Below are positions 1 through 8,612 of a stretch of DNA of 48,994 bases, piece after piece (positions within the stretch are counted from its first letter, which is position 1; every line of letters starts with the position of its first letter). The translations under genes were made by a program, and so were the position numbers. This stretch comes from a virus: IMG/VR virus record IMGVR_UViG_3300024261_000050, positions 1 to 48,994 of that record; one strand, given 5' to 3'. The notes beneath the pieces were generated by a model that was given only the letters and a program-made list of their open reading frames with translations, was not told the origin of the DNA and searched no databases.

Positions 1-150
1 GTCCAAGACTTAGCTGATGAACATGTGCTAGCTATATTAAATAAATACCTGGAAGCTAGAACATTTACAACGAACAGTGACAGAAGCATGCCTAATAAAT
101 ATTATGAAATTAAAATTGAAGCTTTAAGAAGAGGGCTAATTGACAGATGA
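1..150 (+). CDS. 3' end of an unidentified protein (partial)
   Basis: Open frame from the window edge to a TGA stop; about 49 residues are visible, ending EALRRGLIDR. The start lies outside the window. Its stop overlaps the next start as ATGA, so it belongs to the same operon and uses TGA as a genuine stop. I do not recognise a family. Confidence 0.6.
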   Translation, partial: VQDLADEHVLAILNKYLEARTFTTNSDRSMPNKYYEIKIEALRRGLIDR

Positions 151-350
151 AGATTAATGCATTAGAAATGGGCACAAAGAAGTCCTCTCAGGTTATACCT
201 GTAATAAATGATTTGATAAAAGAAATAGAGGATTTAAAAGAAATAATAAAGGACCACATGGACTATACCGGATACTTTGAAGACCATGGTATTGCTTTAA
301 GAGAGAATATGTGGGAACATAACGATAAAAAAATAAAAGTAGTAGTATGA
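147..350 (+). CDS. Small charged protein, unknown function
   Basis: 67 residues, Lys/Glu-rich, with a likely helical segment at about residues 20-40 (DLIKEIEDLKEIIKDH). Both ends overlap neighbours by four bases (ATGA), typical of translationally coupled phage genes. It ends in TGA just before the RNA ligase. No family recognised. Confidence 0.65.
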   Translation: MKINALEMGTKKSSQVIPVINDLIKEIEDLKEIIKDHMDYTGYFEDHGIALRENMWEHNDKKIKVVV

Positions 351-1249
351 GCCAATTCACAAGATATCAACACATAGAAAAGTATCAAACTATGGAAGTA
401 GAAGGAATAGAGCTTGGTAAAGTCTACGTCTTTCCAAAAATAGATGGGACCAACGCATCTGTTTGGTTAGATGACGATGACATCACCATCAAAGCTGGCT
501 CTCGTAATAGAGAATTAACCTTTGATAATGATAATGCTGGGTTTTTCAAAGCAATTAGAAGTGACTATGATAATATTCATCACTATTTATACGAGCATCC
601 AACACACATATTATACGGCGAATGGTTAGTCAAACACACATTACAAACATATGAAGAAAATGCTTGGCGCAAGTTTTATGTATTTGATGTTATGGTAAAT
701 GACATGTACGTAAATTACGATACTTACAAAGAATGGTTGGAAGAGTTTAGTATAGACTACATTCCTGCTATTTGTTCTATTGCAAACGGGGCTTCAGATA
801 AATTCCACTACCAACTTGAAAACTCTAACTACTTAGTTAAGGACGGAGAAGGTTTGGGTGAAGGCGTGGTACTAAAGAATTATGACTTTGTAAATAAGTT
901 TGGACGAACAACATGGGCTAAAATCGTTAGATCAGACTTTAAAGCAAGTTTCCATAAAATAATGGGGCACCCTGAAATGAAGGGCAAAGACACCACAGAA
1001 ATAAAGATAGCTGAACAGTATATTACGTCACATTTAGTTGAAAAAGAGTTTGCTAAAATAGTGAATAAAAACGACGGGTGGTCTAGTAAATTCATACCTC
1101 AGCTACTCGAAACAGTTTTTTATAGTTTGATTACTGAAGAAATGAATGATATATTAAAGAAGTATAAGAATCCAACTATTAATTTTGGAACTCTTAGAAA
1201 TTTTGTTATACACCAAATCAAACTAAAAAAACATGAGATATTTAGTTAA
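347..1249 (+). CDS. RNA ligase (Rnl2-like nucleotidyltransferase)
   Basis: 300 residues. The nucleotidyltransferase motif I is visible at residues 31-36 (KIDGTN, Lys31 the predicted AMP-accepting lysine). It is followed by a GEWLVKH segment near residue 90, an EGVVLKN motif IV and a WAKIVRSDF motif V with the second catalytic Lys. Members of this superfamily seal nicked RNA through an enzyme-AMP intermediate; in phages they repair tRNAs cut by host defences. That role here is inferred from the family. Length and motif order fit the Rnl2-like group, with a C-terminal extension of about 90 residues. The start overlaps the upstream stop as ATGA. A separate DNA ligase lies at 12248. Confidence 0.88.
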   Translation: MSQFTRYQHIEKYQTMEVEGIELGKVYVFPKIDGTNASVWLDDDDITIKAGSRNRELTFDNDNAGFFKAIRSDYDNIHHYLYEHPTHILYGEWLVKHTLQTYEENAWRKFYVFDVMVNDMYVNYDTYKEWLEEFSIDYIPAICSIANGASDKFHYQLENSNYLVKDGEGLGEGVVLKNYDFVNKFGRTTWAKIVRSDFKASFHKIMGHPEMKGKDTTEIKIAEQYITSHLVEKEFAKIVNKNDGWSSKFIPQLLETVFYSLITEEMNDILKKYKNPTINFGTLRNFVIHQIKLKKHEIFS

Positions 1250-1406
1250 AGTACTTTCAAACTTACCGTGGTTAATATTCGTTATTATCTGGAATTTTAA
1301 ATTTCCAGAAGCTACCCCCCCCATAGCTGACATATTGGCTACGGTTTGTTTGTTTTTATTTAATAGAAGTTATACACAAAGATTCGAGGACAACTATGCA
1401 AAGTAA
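1233..1406 (+). CDS. Small membrane protein
   Basis: 57 residues from ATG 1233 to TAA 1404-1406. Two hydrophobic stretches are visible: about residues 9-20 (SNLPWLIFVIIW) and 32-43 (ADILATVCLFLF), so it is probably a two-pass inner-membrane protein. It overlaps the end of the RNA ligase gene and the start of the next gene. Function unknown. Confidence 0.55.
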   Translation: MRYLVKVLSNLPWLIFVIIWNFKFPEATPPIADILATVCLFLFNRSYTQRFEDNYAK

Positions 1407-1737
1407 AGATGCACTAAAAAAAATAGGATTAGATGCTTACACAGAACTAGGAAAATCACACAAAGCATTAGAAGAATACATTGATAAGTTAGGGACTACT
1501 GTAAAAAACGGGAGGCTAACAGATAAAGATTGGGTGTTATTAGTTAGAAAAATGGTGGACCTTGTACACAAACACCCTGAGCTAAGGATTGGGCAAGCTT
1601 ATATGAATGCCTTATGTGAAGTAGAGCCTGCTTTGTATACGTGTATAACGGGTACAGATGCAGACTGTTTTTATTTAGACAGTAATTTGCACAAATTCAT
1701 GAAATATTTAAATGGAGAAAAAGCTGATGAAAATTAA
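1396..1737 (+). CDS. Unknown phage protein
   Basis: 113 residues, soluble, mixed charge, no motif I can assign. The start overlaps the small membrane protein and the stop overlaps the next small gene, so it is part of the same coupled operon. Confidence 0.6.
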   Translation: MQSKDALKKIGLDAYTELGKSHKALEEYIDKLGTTVKNGRLTDKDWVLLVRKMVDLVHKHPELRIGQAYMNALCEVEPALYTCITGTDADCFYLDSNLHKFMKYLNGEKADEN

Positions 1738-1888
1738 AATACCAGAAAACTACGATGTAACTATAAGAGATGGTTATTTGCAAGTGGTAGAAATTAAACA
1801 ATGTAAAGATGGGGTTATCAGAGTTGAAAAACTTGTATACTCTGATGATTATCCCGCGCTAAAATTGAACCGAACGAAAACACTGTAA
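1727..1888 (+). CDS. Small unknown protein
   Basis: 53 residues from ATG 1727 (MKIKIPENYDVTI) to TAA 1886-1888. It overlaps the upstream gene by 11 bases. It looks like a small beta-rich protein; no family recognised. Confidence 0.5.
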   Translation: MKIKIPENYDVTIRDGYLQVVEIKQCKDGVIRVEKLVYSDDYPALKLNRTKTL

Positions 1889-1918
1889 TTCAAAATTATG
1901 AATTAAAGGAGAAATAAA

Positions 1919-2176
1919 ATGAAATACGAACAATTAACAGAAAAGTACGGAACAGACAAAATAGAAGATGTCCCAGTAGAAACGTATAGTCAGTATGAAA
2001 AATCAAAAATGAGCACAATGAAATTAAAACTACATAGTGCAAAATTGGGAGATTTTATCAAAGATTATATCGAACACACTAATATTTCTAAATGGAGACG
2101 TAGTTTTGATTGGGATATCGTAGAAGAACAAATTCGCAAACATTTAAACCAAGCTACAGTTCAATGGCATCAATAG
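1919..2176 (+). CDS. Unknown small protein
   Basis: 85 residues preceded by a good ribosome-binding site (AAAGGAGAAATAA). Charged and probably helical, without metal-binding or membrane motifs. Ends in TAG. Function unknown. Confidence 0.6.
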   Translation: MKYEQLTEKYGTDKIEDVPVETYSQYEKSKMSTMKLKLHSAKLGDFIKDYIEHTNISKWRRSFDWDIVEEQIRKHLNQATVQWHQ

Positions 2177-2185
2177 GAAAATAGG

Positions 2186-2482
2186 ATGAAAAATACTAAA
2201 GATATACCAAAAGGTTTTTATTGCTATGATAAGAATGGACATTGTACTCATTATGCTATACTTCCAGATTTACCAGAACAAGCAAATGGTTTTTGCTCTT
2301 TTATGGGAAAATCAGATCAAGACTTAAATAAGGAATATGCTAAAACTGTAAGAATTAAAAAATCAAAAGATAAGAGCGTAGAAGGGGAGCTAGTAGTTGA
2401 TGTATATGGCAAGCCTTTTGAGTTTTCACTGCTCTGGGACCAAGTTAAAGAGTGTGGTGAAAATATGGTAGAAACAGAATGA
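2186..2482 (+). CDS. Unknown small protein
   Basis: 98 residues. It has a short N-terminal Cys/His stretch (FYCYDKNGHCTHY) but no complete zinc site. Its TGA stop overlaps the next ATG (ATGA at 2479-2482), again showing TGA as a stop on this strand. Confidence 0.6.
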   Translation: MKNTKDIPKGFYCYDKNGHCTHYAILPDLPEQANGFCSFMGKSDQDLNKEYAKTVRIKKSKDKSVEGELVVDVYGKPFEFSLLWDQVKECGENMVETE

Positions 2483-2703
2483 AAGATGGTATAAGAGCTG
2501 AGAATAAACAAAGCGCAATACTTAAGTATAATAGTGGTCATGGGGCTATACTTTGTTCTACGTGTAATATTATTGTTAAAGAAGGGCACTACACTTTTAC
2601 AGAGGCGGAACAAGATGCTTTTTTTAATAATGGTAACTTAGATCCATACTATTGCGACAAATGCAAACAAAAAATAATGGAGAATACTAATGAAACAATT
2701 TAA
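2479..2703 (+). CDS. Small putative zinc-binding protein
   Basis: 74 residues with two CxxC pairs, CSTC at about residue 26 and CDKC at about residue 61, the usual spacing of a small zinc ribbon. Phage proteins of this kind are often nucleic-acid binding or regulatory; the target cannot be inferred. Start coupled to the upstream TGA stop. Confidence 0.6.
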   Translation: MKDGIRAENKQSAILKYNSGHGAILCSTCNIIVKEGHYTFTEAEQDAFFNNGNLDPYYCDKCKQKIMENTNETI

Positions 2704-3103
2704 TAATTTATTTAAAATATTAGAAAATACAGGTGAACACTTTCATAGGACTATATGTGGTCTGATAGGCGGGTACTGCGAAGACCGCTTTACTTTACAA
2801 GAAATAAAACCTGTTATTGATCATATTGTGGAAAAGGATTTAATTACATGGAGTATCGAAAATGAAGATAATGATGGAGAAGATACGATTGATTATTTTA
2901 TTGCTATAGATAATGAAAATGGAAATGAATTTTATTCATTTTTAGATATTTACCATGAACTGTATTCCGTACCTACTGCGGTCCTCGGCATGGCTAATCC
3001 TTGTGAGAATTATTTCATTTTGGAAAATTTTGATAATAAAGAAGTTATAGAGCTGTTTCTTAGAAAAGTAGGAATAGAACTTGGAGAAGGAGAAGAAGAA
3101 TGA
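2690..3103 (+). CDS. Unknown acidic protein
   Basis: 137 residues, strongly acidic, ending GEGEEE. It overlaps the upstream gene by 14 bases and its TGA stop overlaps the next start (ATGA at 3100). No family recognised. Confidence 0.6.
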   Translation: MKQFNNLFKILENTGEHFHRTICGLIGGYCEDRFTLQEIKPVIDHIVEKDLITWSIENEDNDGEDTIDYFIAIDNENGNEFYSFLDIYHELYSVPTAVLGMANPCENYFILENFDNKEVIELFLRKVGIELGEGEEE

Positions 3104-3249
3104 AAAGAACGTGGACAGGAGAACATAAAACATTTAAGTCTAAAAAAGAAAAGGACACACAACTTGAGTGGCTATTATTTAAAACAGCCTTAGGATTTTT
3201 AATAGCCACGGCGTATATGTATTACATAATATTAGGAGGTCCGTCATGA
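3100..3249 (+). CDS. Small single-pass membrane protein
   Basis: 49 residues from ATG 3100 to TGA 3247-3249. A basic N-terminus is followed by one hydrophobic segment at about residues 25-45 (WLLFKTALGFLIATAYMYYI). The reading frame starts and ends in four-base ATGA overlaps with its neighbours, which supports it as a real gene. Confidence 0.55.
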   Translation: MKRTWTGEHKTFKSKKEKDTQLEWLLFKTALGFLIATAYMYYIILGGPS

Positions 3250-3716
3250 ACAAAAATTTAGACAAACAATTGATAGAAAAATATCCGAAAATATTTAGGG
3301 ATAGATACGCAGACTTAAAAGAAACAGCAATGTGCTGGGGCTTCGAGTGTGACGATGGTTGGAATTGGCTGATAGACAGTCTTTGTGAGTCTGTACAAAG
3401 TTACATAGATAGTAATAATGTGTCACAGTTCGTTGCTACACAAGTAAAAGAAAAGTTTGGTACATTACGGTTTTATGGCGATGGGGGCGACGAGCTTATA
3501 GACGGGATGACATGGCTAGCAGAACACCAGTCAGAGACTATATGTGAAAAATGTGGAGAATCTGGCCGTCTACAAGTAAGCGGTGGAAACCCGAATGGGT
3601 GGATGAAGACACTTTGCAAATATTGTGCTTATGCCTTGGAGTACAAAGATTATCCTTCTACGGAAGAGATAGAAAAGTTTAATAAAGAGCAGGAGACTAA
3701 AAGAAATGAGTTATAG
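3246..3716 (+). CDS. Conserved phage protein with zinc-finger-like C-terminus
   Basis: 156 residues. The layout DDGWNWLIDSLC, then VKEKFGTLRFYGDGG, then two Cys pairs (CEKC and CKYC) about 25 residues apart is one I know from many phage proteins of unknown function. The four cysteines probably bind zinc. A strong ribosome-binding site (AGGAGG) precedes the start, which overlaps the upstream TGA stop. Confidence 0.7.
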   Translation: MNKNLDKQLIEKYPKIFRDRYADLKETAMCWGFECDDGWNWLIDSLCESVQSYIDSNNVSQFVATQVKEKFGTLRFYGDGGDELIDGMTWLAEHQSETICEKCGESGRLQVSGGNPNGWMKTLCKYCAYALEYKDYPSTEEIEKFNKEQETKRNEL

Positions 3717-4071
3717 TAGATGGGGAAGCCCCGGACGTTGGTATTGCTTCTGGTCAGCAAAAACTGAGTCTAAAAAACGAGATGACCAACTGTTTGAAAT
3801 TTGTGAAATTGGAAGAGGGCATTTATTTTCATACGGAGAGATGAAAAAAGATCTAGACAAAGTTTTACAGGAAGTAAAGGATAATTACGCGTTGCAAACA
3901 ACGTGCAGTATGTTTAAAGAAGTTCCTGAAGGCGGAACGCTTGTAGATGCTACTTATGAAGAAACTGTTATTGAACCAGCTCCAGTGTCTAATAATGATC
4001 TTAAAGAATTAAAAACATATATGATTCGATTTATAGATGACGTTGAGGAGGACACTGATTTATATGACTAG
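3706..4071 (+). CDS. Unknown phage protein
   Basis: 121 residues. The aromatic N-terminus (SRWGSPGRWYCFW) resembles small phage proteins of unknown function; the C-terminal half is acidic. Overlaps the upstream gene by 11 bases. Confidence 0.6.
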   Translation: MSYSRWGSPGRWYCFWSAKTESKKRDDQLFEICEIGRGHLFSYGEMKKDLDKVLQEVKDNYALQTTCSMFKEVPEGGTLVDATYEETVIEPAPVSNNDLKELKTYMIRFIDDVEEDTDLYD

Positions 4072-4294
4072 CTGGTACATAATACAAGTAGATTTTGAAT
4101 ACTTGTCTGATATAGATACTAGATTATGCTTTAGAGAGTATACAACTCTTAAAACAAGAGCTATGCGTGTATCTAACAAGCAGTCGAGGGAATTAAAAGC
4201 TCATTTAGATGATCAAGGAATTACTTATGAGTTTGTTAGAACAACTTATACACCTCAAACAGCTAAACGATTTAATCTTAATAGAGGGTATTAA
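4064..4294 (+). CDS. Unknown small protein
   Basis: 76 residues starting MTSWYIIQVDFEY. I chose ATG 4064 because a GAGGAGG ribosome-binding site lies at 4045-4051 and the start overlaps the upstream TAG; an earlier in-frame ATG at 4037 has no such site. No family recognised. Confidence 0.55.
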   Translation: MTSWYIIQVDFEYLSDIDTRLCFREYTTLKTRAMRVSNKQSRELKAHLDDQGITYEFVRTTYTPQTAKRFNLNRGY

Positions 4295-4322
4295 AAAATT
4301 ACAGTACTAGGAGAAAATAAAT

Positions 4323-4928
4323 ATGAAAATACATAATGAAAATTGCGAAGGATGCGTATCTACAGAAGGCGAGAAAGAGTGCTTCGATGATATAAGCGAA
4401 ATGATGAATTACCATAAATCACAAAGATCTTGGTACGAAGTTATCTGGGATGGCATTTATTACCCATGTTGGAGAGTATTTGATAAAATAAGATATTTTC
4501 CAAAAGAAGTTAAATGGTTTATTCAACGAGGAAAAAGGGGATGGTCAGACTGCGACAGTTGGAATGTGTATTCCCACATAGCAGAGATACTTCCATCCAT
4601 GCTTAAGAAAATGAAGGAAGACAATCATGGGTACCCCTCAGCAATGTATGACGATAACGAATGGGAGCATACGGATGCCGAGGATAAAGCAGCAAAAGAA
4701 AAATGGGGTAAGATACTAAATGGTATTATTAAAACATTTGAAATTGAAGCTGGTATAGGTGATTCAGTTATTTTAGACCTAGGACCTCGCCCTACTAAGA
4801 GACAAAGAGAGTTTGGAAAAGAGCATTGTGAGAAATTTGGCGTTAAACTGCTAACTAAAGAAGATAGAAAAATTAGAAAAGAGGGCTGGAAAAACTTCCA
4901 GAAGTATTTTCACAACTTATGGGATTAA
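4323..4928 (+). CDS. Conserved phage protein of unknown function
   Basis: 201 residues. The central segment RYFPKEVKWFIQRGKRGWSD, followed by a helical region with many charged residues, resembles a family of phage proteins without known function. It starts after a GGAGAAAATAA ribosome-binding site and overlaps the next gene. Confidence 0.65.
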   Translation: MKIHNENCEGCVSTEGEKECFDDISEMMNYHKSQRSWYEVIWDGIYYPCWRVFDKIRYFPKEVKWFIQRGKRGWSDCDSWNVYSHIAEILPSMLKKMKEDNHGYPSAMYDDNEWEHTDAEDKAAKEKWGKILNGIIKTFEIEAGIGDSVILDLGPRPTKRQREFGKEHCEKFGVKLLTKEDRKIRKEGWKNFQKYFHNLWD

Positions 4929-5320
4929 ATATGGAAAGCAAAGAAAATAAAATAGGTCATTTTGATTGTGCTTGTCACGATCGAGACCATATGATTAAAG
5001 TGTCCCATTTTAATTGGGGACCTGGTGATGAACATAATATACAAGAAATAGATTTTAATTTTGTTATACATCATACTTGTTGGGAAGCTAATAAAAATGG
5101 ATATACTACTGAAAGTAGAATTCAAGAAAAGGCTAGAGATTTTCTTAACTTCTTTAGGCGCATTTGGTGGAGAATACGTAAATCGGCAGAAATACTTACT
5201 ACTGGCAGTATAAAATTAGAAGGAAATTGGTCCGCTACAGAAGAAAGCTTTGCAGGTCTTAGAAAATGGATGAATAAAACCGCTAAGATAATTAAGCAAG
5301 AAAATGGGAGAGTATTGTAA
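4919..5320 (+). CDS. Unknown phage protein
   Basis: 133 residues from ATG 4919; ATG 4931 is an equally possible start. A short His/Cys cluster near the N-terminus (HFDCACHDRDH) could bind metal, followed by an Arg/Trp-rich helix (FFRRIWWRIRK). The stop TAA abuts the next ATG (TAATG). Confidence 0.6.
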   Translation: MGLNMESKENKIGHFDCACHDRDHMIKVSHFNWGPGDEHNIQEIDFNFVIHHTCWEANKNGYTTESRIQEKARDFLNFFRRIWWRIRKSAEILTTGSIKLEGNWSATEESFAGLRKWMNKTAKIIKQENGRVL

Positions 5321-6120
5321 TGAGCGATGAAAAACAAACATGCTGTCAACCAGAAGAATCCTGTAAAGATGATATAAACGATGTGATGAGTTTAGAGGAT
5401 AAAAAGAAAATGGAGCTTGACCTGTACTTATCTACATGCCAAGCAGCGGACGTAATACCAGACGACTTTGTTGTAAAAGCAGTAAAAGAATACTTACCGA
5501 GAAGCTATGATGGCCACACACACCACCATGCTAAACGAGAGTTAGAAATGGGCGAGTGGTTAAAAAAAGGCGAAGACACGCTGTATAACGGCATGATCGG
5601 AGAAGCAGTATTAGAATTAATATCTGTTTTTGCAGGCCAAGGTCACTCCGGTATGAGTGCCGGAGTCGTAACAAGTTTATTTACAAAACTGTCAAAGCAT
5701 GAGCCATTAGGCCCCCTTACGGGCGAAGACAACGAGTGGGTTTCTGATGTAGACAAATACAGTAAGGAGTTTGCAGAAGAAAATGGATATGGATACCAAA
5801 ACAAACGTGAGTCTGCAGTATTTAAAAACAGTAAAGATGGTACGGCATACTATCTATACGCAATAGTGTTTAGAGAAGAGGATGGATCGACTTTTACAGG
5901 CAACAGTATTGAGATGCCTGACAGCAGCATGCTTACAAGCAGGCAGTACATAAAAGGATTTCCTTTTACACCTAAAACATTTTACATTGATGTTGTGTCG
6001 AAACGATACAAAGATAGAGATGAAAAACTTGAAGATATAAACGGGGACTGGTGGAAACACTGGATTAAGGACGAAAGCCAGTTGAAGGAAGTTTGGGAAT
6101 ACTACGATAAATATAAATAA
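5320..6120 (+). CDS. Conserved phage protein of unknown function
   Basis: 266 residues. It has a GQGHSGMSAG segment near residue 108, PLTGEDNEW near residue 137, and QNKRESAVF near residue 160, a combination I associate with a widespread phage family of unknown function. An HTHHHAKRE stretch near residue 68 may bind metal. Start coupled to the upstream stop. Confidence 0.65.
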   Translation: MSDEKQTCCQPEESCKDDINDVMSLEDKKKMELDLYLSTCQAADVIPDDFVVKAVKEYLPRSYDGHTHHHAKRELEMGEWLKKGEDTLYNGMIGEAVLELISVFAGQGHSGMSAGVVTSLFTKLSKHEPLGPLTGEDNEWVSDVDKYSKEFAEENGYGYQNKRESAVFKNSKDGTAYYLYAIVFREEDGSTFTGNSIEMPDSSMLTSRQYIKGFPFTPKTFYIDVVSKRYKDRDEKLEDINGDWWKHWIKDESQLKEVWEYYDKYK

Positions 6121-6167
6121 CATAGGAAAAATAAATATGAACTTACATAAAGACAAGGATACTTAAA

Positions 6168-6509
6168 ATGGGATTAGACACGTACTCAAGTAAAGAAGAA
6201 CTGGATTATGGAAAGATAGAGCTTTGTGGTGGAATGATGTCTGCTAATGGCCAAGGATCGTTTCGTGGAAAGGTTTACTCTGATTTTATAGAGAAAGTTA
6301 CAGGCGAAAGTTTGTATCAAGAAAAAATATCGAATAAAACAGTAAGAACTATGTCCTTTAAACTGACTAAGTATATAGAAGATAATACAGAAGAGACACA
6401 TAACCCAGATCTATACGAATGGGAAGTGACGTGGGAAGATGCAAAAAATCTTGCTAAGTGGTTCAGAGCTACGGCTTGGGACGATGCCGATGTTCTAGGA
6501 TGGTGGTAA
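6168..6509 (+). CDS. Unknown phage protein
   Basis: 113 residues beginning MGLDTYSSKEEL, a typical start for small phage hypothetical proteins, with a Trp-rich C-terminus. It lies one base upstream of the metallophosphoesterase gene. Function unknown. Confidence 0.6.
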   Translation: MGLDTYSSKEELDYGKIELCGGMMSANGQGSFRGKVYSDFIEKVTGESLYQEKISNKTVRTMSFKLTKYIEDNTEETHNPDLYEWEVTWEDAKNLAKWFRATAWDDADVLGWW

Positions 6510-6510
6510 G

Positions 6511-7158
6511 ATGAAGCTAGTATGTATATCTGATAACCATAATAACTACAATGATTTTATTGTCCCAAACGGAGATGTCCTTATACATGCAGGTGACTTT
6601 TCTTATCAAGGCAAGCCCGGAGAGATAGTAGATTTTATGGACTGGTTAAACAGACAGCCACATACACATAAACTATGGATCCCAGGGAACCATGAGTTGT
6701 CCTTAGAAGATTTTCCATACAATATTGAGACGATTGAAAAAGAAACTAGTTCAGTTTGTTTGCATAACAAAGAATACACAATAGATGGGGCCAGATTTTT
6801 CGGAGCAGCGTTTACACCAGAATTTAATCACTGGGCGTACAATCTTACAGATAGACAATCAAAAGTATTTTGGGAAAATGCACCTAGTACGGACGTACTC
6901 GTATCCCATGGACCACCTAGAGATGTATTGGATACATCTGGGTATCACGGTAGGCCATTAGGATGTAAGTATCATTTTGAGTACTTAAAACGAACCAAAC
7001 CGAAGATTAATGTATTCGGCCACATACATGGATCAGGGGGCTTAGAAGAAAAACTTCAATGGGACAACGGAAGTACAACGCTTTGTGCAAATGTATCAGT
7101 ATTAAACGAAAAGTATAAGTTCGAAAATGAACCTACTGTCCTTGACGTAAATATTTAA
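6511..7158 (+). CDS. Metallophosphoesterase (calcineurin-like)
   Basis: 215 residues carrying the dimetal phosphoesterase motifs in order: DxH at residues 8-10 (SDNH), GD near residue 28 (HAGDFS), GNHE near residue 59, an SHGPP histidine near residue 133 and GHIHG near residue 171. The family hydrolyses phosphomonoesters, phosphodiesters or nucleotides; which substrate is used here cannot be read from the motifs. A second, different member lies at 10252. Confidence 0.9.
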   Translation: MKLVCISDNHNNYNDFIVPNGDVLIHAGDFSYQGKPGEIVDFMDWLNRQPHTHKLWIPGNHELSLEDFPYNIETIEKETSSVCLHNKEYTIDGARFFGAAFTPEFNHWAYNLTDRQSKVFWENAPSTDVLVSHGPPRDVLDTSGYHGRPLGCKYHFEYLKRTKPKINVFGHIHGSGGLEEKLQWDNGSTTLCANVSVLNEKYKFENEPTVLDVNI

Positions 7159-7171
7159 ATTAAGGAAAATT

Positions 7172-7486
7172 ATGAAAGAGCCAAGAACGAAGTATGAAGT
7201 ATTGGAAATGGTAAAAGAACTTCGTAACTTACAGTTTGATGAGTTAGAAAATCTGGGTAAGTCTATGATGTTAGAAGACATGTTCCCAGATAAACCATTT
7301 CCAGTAAAGATAGAAGTTTCCGGAGGAAATATAGAGAAGCCTTATGAACTAGCTACAGCTTATTTTACTTTTGCTGATGGGTCCGTAGAAAACATAAAAT
7401 TAATGGAGGTCTCAAAAAAATTGTGGCCTCAAGAACTAATAAACCAATTTAATAAAGATGAAAAAAGAAAGTCCATCGACAGATAG
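7172..7486 (+). CDS. Unknown small protein
   Basis: 104 residues, soluble and charged, probably helical at both ends. The ribosome-binding site AAGGAAAA precedes the start. Overlaps the next gene by 29 bases. No family recognised. Confidence 0.55.
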   Translation: MKEPRTKYEVLEMVKELRNLQFDELENLGKSMMLEDMFPDKPFPVKIEVSGGNIEKPYELATAYFTFADGSVENIKLMEVSKKLWPQELINQFNKDEKRKSIDR

Positions 7487-7868
7487 CACAATAAATACTC
7501 TCAACTACTCACATAGCACGATTCCAAGTGTATACACATGTTCAGCAGGAACAGCCAACAGTTCATTTTTATACCCAGATGTTCAAAGTACAAGTATACA
7601 GCTTACAGCGTCTAATGGTGAAATAATAAATTTATTTATTGATGATAATGATGGCTTGCTTAAGTGCTCTGGAAAAATAGATGAAGAAACAATAACACCT
7701 TTCATAAACCTATTTAACCAAAGACTTATTGAGGATTCAAATATTCCGGTAAAATTAGAGTTGCTGCTTATTGATGCTGTGGGCTTGCTAAAAAAGAGCG
7801 GCGCGGTAAAAACCTCTCAAGGAAAGAAGTTACTAAGAAAATTTAAAAGTTATTTACTAGGAGAATAA
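7458..7868 (+). CDS. Unknown protein
   Basis: 136 residues. The N-terminal 40 residues are rich in Ser/Thr/Tyr and look disordered; the rest is a compact mixed fold with a basic C-terminus. The overlap with the upstream gene is long, so the true start may be a later codon. Confidence 0.5.
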   Translation: MKKESPSTDSTINTLNYSHSTIPSVYTCSAGTANSSFLYPDVQSTSIQLTASNGEIINLFIDDNDGLLKCSGKIDEETITPFINLFNQRLIEDSNIPVKLELLLIDAVGLLKKSGAVKTSQGKKLLRKFKSYLLGE

Positions 7869-7869
7869 A

Positions 7870-7947
7870 ATGGATAAAGCTGTTAATAAGTATATTGTAA
7901 ATGATGGAGAAATAAGATGGGAACAAATTATTACAGAGAACCCTTAA
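7870..7947 (+). CDS. Putative 25-residue peptide
   Basis: Reads MDKAVNKYIVNDGEIRWEQ and ends ITENP. It has a good ribosome-binding site (AGGAGAATAAA) directly after the upstream stop, but it overlaps the start of the next gene. It could be a leader peptide for translational coupling or a chance frame. Confidence 0.35.
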   Translation: MDKAVNKYIVNDGEIRWEQIITENP

Positions 7948-8387
7948 AAGAAAGATATAATGAAGACTGTGATTTAAATTATTTTACAGATAAGTATGAA
8001 TCACACATCGGTAAACGTAGCGCAGCAGGATACTATTGCTGGGACTGCAAAACGACGTTAAAGGTCGGCGGAGAAGCCAAAGTACATTATGACGGAGAGT
8101 GGTATGATGAGTGTCCTAAGTGTGGTGCATCTAAGCATGTAGAGACTTTAGACGATAGTTCTGCTGGACGAGAGCTTGGGTTTAATAAATCAAATACAAG
8201 CAAGCATAACGGCGTTAGAACAGTGTCTTCTTTTAATTGGGCTATAGATCCTGAAACTTTAGATAGTGTATTAAACGAAAAAACATATAATGAATATGGA
8301 GATGACTTCACAAAAGAAGAGTTTAAAAATCTTATTTCAGACTGTCCTATACACTTTACTAGGTCAATTGGGAAAGAATTTTCATAG
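7917..8387 (+). CDS. Conserved phage protein with zinc ribbon
   Basis: 156 residues starting MGTNYYREP, a start seen in many phage proteins of unknown function. A four-Cys zinc ribbon is visible as CWDC near residue 41 and CPKC near residue 66. The preceding site GGAGAAATAAG positions the start. Confidence 0.65.
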   Translation: MGTNYYREPLKERYNEDCDLNYFTDKYESHIGKRSAAGYYCWDCKTTLKVGGEAKVHYDGEWYDECPKCGASKHVETLDDSSAGRELGFNKSNTSKHNGVRTVSSFNWAIDPETLDSVLNEKTYNEYGDDFTKEEFKNLISDCPIHFTRSIGKEFS

Positions 8388-8398
8388 GGAGAAATAAA

Positions 8399-8611
8399 AT
8401 GAGTACAGTAAAAGATACTTGCGCATGTGGGGCTAAGTTTGAGTTTACAGAACAAAAAGGGTGGGGACGAGGTTGCGACACCATGCACAAACAATGGCTT
8501 ACTGCACATGAAACGTGCAGAAATAAATATGTGCAACCTGCTTGGATTGTTCCAGTAGATGAAAGTTTAAAACCGCCATTTGAAATAACTTGCAATACAA
8601 AGGAGAAATAA
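8399..8611 (+). CDS. Small Cys-containing protein
   Basis: 70 residues with cysteines in CACGAKF, a single CD, and an HETCRNKY segment, suggesting a small metal-binding or disulphide-free zinc fold. Good ribosome-binding site (GGGAGAAATAAA). Function unknown. Confidence 0.55.
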   Translation: MSTVKDTCACGAKFEFTEQKGWGRGCDTMHKQWLTAHETCRNKYVQPAWIVPVDESLKPPFEITCNTKEK

Positions 8612-8612
8612 A